Origin: Rhipidocladum racemiflorum | Taxonomy: Eukaryota > Streptophyta > Magnoliopsida > Poales > Poaceae | Direction: 5' to 3' | NCBI GenBank assembly: GCA_036346355.1 | Contig: CM070583.1 | Location: 744,001-808,000 of the forward strand | Length of the DNA: 64,000 nucleotides | In this document: positions 60,446 through 64,000 of the stretch, one piece after another | Numbering within the stretch: the first letter of the stretch is position 1 | Layout of the letters: each line of letters opens with the position of its first letter | Notes under the pieces: model-generated | Seen by the model: only the letters and a program-made list of their open reading frames with translations | Databases searched by the model: none | What the model was told of the DNA's origin: nothing | Translations under genes and position numbers: made by a program

Positions 60446-62954
60446 TACTACATACCGTACCGAGGAATGTATGTAGGGAAATCTTTGACATCAAATTCAA
60501 AAATAAAAAGGTGTCTCGCGTTTCTTTCATCCTGCAAGCGGGCAACATATCCAGTGCAATTAAAGTTTTCGTGCAACCACCGTGCAACCCTACTAAAAAA
60601 GTTTCAAAAAATTCTGAAAACAATCATGGATGTACATCTCAACTTACCCCATGTACGTATAAAATTTCATGATCGCATTCGTCCTATGTTAAAAGTTAAA
60701 AAAAACAAAAAAACAAATTGCAAGTGTGTGCTCTGGCTAGGCCAGGAGGACTCACTGCGATGCGTTGGCCAGAGGGGAAGCAAACGTTGTCGACACTTAA
60801 CAACCTGTTCAGTAGCGACAAATGACAACACCACACCAGACGGCAGACGCGCTTCAACTACTGGCAAGTAACAACCTACGCTAGCTAACAACGCTGGGTG
60901 GAGCACATAGTCATAGATGGATAGCTAGCTAACTCGCCATCGATTAAATCATCGACCGATATGTATGATGATCCTTGTGTATTACTACTTTACTAGCTGT
61001 ATGTAGTATTGACACGTGGATCCTGAGGCCATATGTTAATGAGATATTATGGATGTGAATTCAACTTTGAACAAATGAGCAAAGACCAATCAACTTCGAG
61101 CTAAATGATCAAATTTTTCCATCAACAGCGACCTGTGAGATTCCAGATTTTCTCATACATATTCAGGCCGCTTCTCTGATTAACAACGCCACGTAGCCGT
61201 CATTAATTGCCACCAGACACACTTCAATTATTATTCTCGGTGGAGTCAAGTACTAAAAAGCGTGCATTGTAATGATAGGTGCTTACTAATTACCAAGCAA
61301 GTTAAGCTATTTTTATTTGCAGGTTTTTCGTCGTCATTTTCAATGTAAGTAGTACTATCAGTGTAGATCAGGCGCCCTGGCAAGCCACTCTTACGTGATT
61401 CCATCTATCTCTCTACGTCACCTCCGTTATTATTGAGATGTTTTCTTTTAGCAATTTGGTTTTGTTACGCATATTTACAAAGTTAAAATCACATCCATAC
61501 TCGATATATTACATTTAATAGCGGAAGTGTTGATACAATATGATCGTGAGGTCGATTAGAATACAATGAAAAAAGTCAGAAGTTTTGTAGTATGTCACAT
61601 AACCCTCAGGCAACTAATAATGTATAATCCCTAGAAAGCTCATCAGTAGATTTCCCGTGTCAGTCCTACAGTATATAACGTATCGACATGGTTTTTTTGT
61701 TCCTTTACCTAAAAATAGCAACAATAGTAAGTTTGAGTACATTGCATGCTCAGTAAGATTTAAAGTGTTTGCAAACCAAGATTGTACGCATCTTGTAACA
61801 AGAAAAAGGCTACTACGATTATTTTGCATAAAGCCAATTTGCATTATAAATACTGAATAATAGATTGAAAGCGAAATTTTGTAAAAGCAACTTTGACAGA
61901 TATAAAATAACAAGTATGAATAACAGAAACATAACAACTCACAATCCTTCGTGAGCAGCAAATATTCTAATCTCCAACACATGGCATAATATCTGAAAAT
62001 AAACTTTGCCAACACATGGCACAACAGTTGAAAACAATCTTGCCAACACATGGCAATCATTGAATCATACGTGGGGTAAACTTTCAAGTACCAATTATCC
62101 AATTTCAATCCATTTTTATGAAAATATCAAAACAGTTAACTAGTGATGGCGCACCAAGCCTCCCATGAATGCGGGAACGGCTTTTTGAAAAGATTGTCAC
62201 CCTGCAGAGATGCATAGTTTTACTCACAAGATATATCTTCTCTTTTTGCATGGCCTTTTTGCACACTCCCTTTGGTGTGCCGCAGAAAGTCCATAACATA
62301 ACTGTTACATTACCTAGCCCTAAAATTTACACCAGTCCAACGGTGACAAACCCTTATTATGGTGTCAGAATATATTTGTACACTCAGTACAACAAGTTAT
62401 TTCACATTTCACTATCCCACTTCTCTCCATAGTAAGGCGTACACCATTGCATCAGCAAGCGTTATTCCCAACACCTCGGTGTGGACGCCCCTTCGAGGAA
62501 TCCATACTAGAACATCCCATACTACTTCAGCCTTTCAATGTGCAAAGCTAGTTCTAAATAACCTAATAGGTTAAGGTCGTCCCATACAGGCCTTCATGGT
62601 TGTACGGTTATCTTAGTCTGAAAACAACATAATAGTTTGGTCCTTAATGTGGCTTGCATGAAAAGTCTCTCTATATCTACGTGCAAGTATACTCTCGCAC
62701 AACCGGCTATTGTCAATAGCTCGCCCGCGTTAAAATCATAGTTTTATTTCTATTTTTAGTAAAAATATCATTGATCACAATATTCCAACATGTCTAATTA
62801 TTATTTTTAATATGTCAAATGTTTAAATTTATTACGAACAGCAAACCATTTCGTATCCCAATCTAAAGCATGACTAAGCAGATGCATGTAATTAATCGAG
62901 TATACTCATTTACACATTTTCATGTGTTCATCCATGATTTAGAGTTTTCAATAT
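60446..62954. other. Intergenic, no gene seen
   Basis: AT-rich. Three near copies of a CCAACACATGGCA-type word lie at 61974-62053. Nothing coding is recognised on either strand. Confidence 0.45.
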
Positions 62955-63250
62955 TCACATGTCAATATTGATTAACGAAATCCCGTCAATAAATGTTATA
63001 TCTACCAATACCCACAAATAGCAAATTTTATGAAACATAGTGTATGTATGAAAACATTTAATAAAATATTTTTGAAATGTTAGGATCAATATGATCAAAG
63101 GGGTGCTTGCCTTGCTGGTTATTATTTGACACAAAATCAGGGTCGTAGTCAGTGTTATCGACGACGGAGTCTGAAATGTTGGAGTCTGCACGTTGTTCGT
63201 CGAGAAATAAAACCAATAGCAAATAGCAATTTTTCAATAAGGGCAAAAAG
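62955..63250 (-). other. Unassigned open stretch
   Basis: On the - strand a peptide FLDEQRADSNISDSVVDNTD, followed by DYDPDFVSNNN, reads like a coding exon tail (acidic, Asn-rich). It ends in AT-rich sequence. It may be a transposon protein relic. No family assigned. Confidence 0.25.
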
Positions 63251-64000
63251 AAATCAGATATAAAACCAAATTAAAATTTATTATAGAAAACAAGGGTGGT
63301 TCAGAGTTAGGGTTTTAGGATTTTAGTCTTACGATTTTACTGTCTTGTCACTCCTACTTATTACTAACGGTCTTAGGCTAAGCTGTGACACGGTTGCTTG
63401 TTTTCTATGAATTGCTTATTCTTATTTTATAAATTCCAAGAAGCTAAATTATTTGGATTAATGAAATTAAGACATAAAGTTATTATGAAGTATGTTATGC
63501 AAATAGTACTTTAATCCTAAAGGAGTCGTGAGGTACTGATAATCATCAAATTAATGTATATAGAGTCTAGTTTTAGGCAACTGTTATAGGGCATAAGTTT
63601 TTGACTTTAAGAAGGTTCTGGTGATAAAATACTTTAGTTAATAATTTCTTATTGCTTAAGTTCATTTATTTGTATTATAGATTTTAGTATTTATATTACA
63701 CGATTTATGCTTTTTTAATAGGATTTAGGTGCAAAACATGTTATAATATAAATATTTCTATAGAACATGACAGTCTTGTCTTAGGGAGTATTCATAGGCT
63801 GGTCCTACCTGTGTTAGTGCTTATCTGTGATGTTCTATTCATTTCGAGAGGGCCAGCAATGCCTCCGCGTAAGACAAGGGAGAGGGCCTGCAGGCGGCTC
63901 ATGCAAAATATATATAAATATATATTCTCTGCCTAGCCTCTGCTCAGGAGACATAATCCCTTGCCAAGGGATTCGCCAGCCACTAAGCCTGCCCATGAAT
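63251..64000. other. Intergenic, no gene seen
   Basis: AT-rich up to about 63780, then a higher-GC stretch with words such as GGGCCTGCAGGCGGC that could be the start of another element running out of the window. Confidence 0.35.

Overview
The window is nuclear DNA of a grass, most likely Oryza or a close relative. It has spliced protein-coding genes with GT..AG introns, one very GC-rich intronless gene, and a dense population of rice-type transposable elements (chromovirus, L1 and RTE LINEs, hAT, Tourist, Stowaway, Helitron, TRIM). Species assignment is inference from element style and protein resemblance. No bacterial-type features (operons, CRISPR, ribosome binding sites) or RNA genes were seen.

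Layout. Bases 506-4295 (+) hold the 3' part of a SAC-domain phosphoinositide phosphatase gene whose 5' exons lie before the window. Bases 6510-14008 (-) hold a complete seven-exon chloroplast-type adenylate kinase gene. Its fifth intron contains a 4.8 kb degenerate Ty3/gypsy chromovirus with an intact 5-bp target duplication and a nearly deleted 5' LTR. Bases 14490-17270 hold a LINE remnant and a hAT-type element carrying a gene-like GC-rich fragment. Bases 18082-22793 (+) encode a bromodomain protein. Bases 24759-27266 (+) encode an intronless CRINKLY4-related receptor kinase (CCR4 type). Bases 27267-43000 are gene-poor and packed with small nested elements. Bases 43013-47012 (-) encode an SMNDC1/SPF30-type Tudor splicing factor. 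Bases 48042-53436 (-) encode a methylesterase of the MES11 type whose large first intron holds two nested LINEs. Bases 54466-57960 are an L1 LINE with its 5' part inverted, the signature of twin priming. The last 6 kb contain only small repeats and no recognisable gene.

The genes are separate plant housekeeping, chromatin, RNA and signalling genes with no sign of a joint pathway. From memory, the Arabidopsis orthologues of the adenylate kinase and of CCR4 are adjacent loci, so part of this gene order may be old. I found no convincing new biological system. The best material is the transposon record: insertions dated relative to each other by nesting, target duplications and one paralogous empty site.

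Exon limits were read by eye from splice sites, frame continuity and family resemblance. No transcript or database evidence was available.
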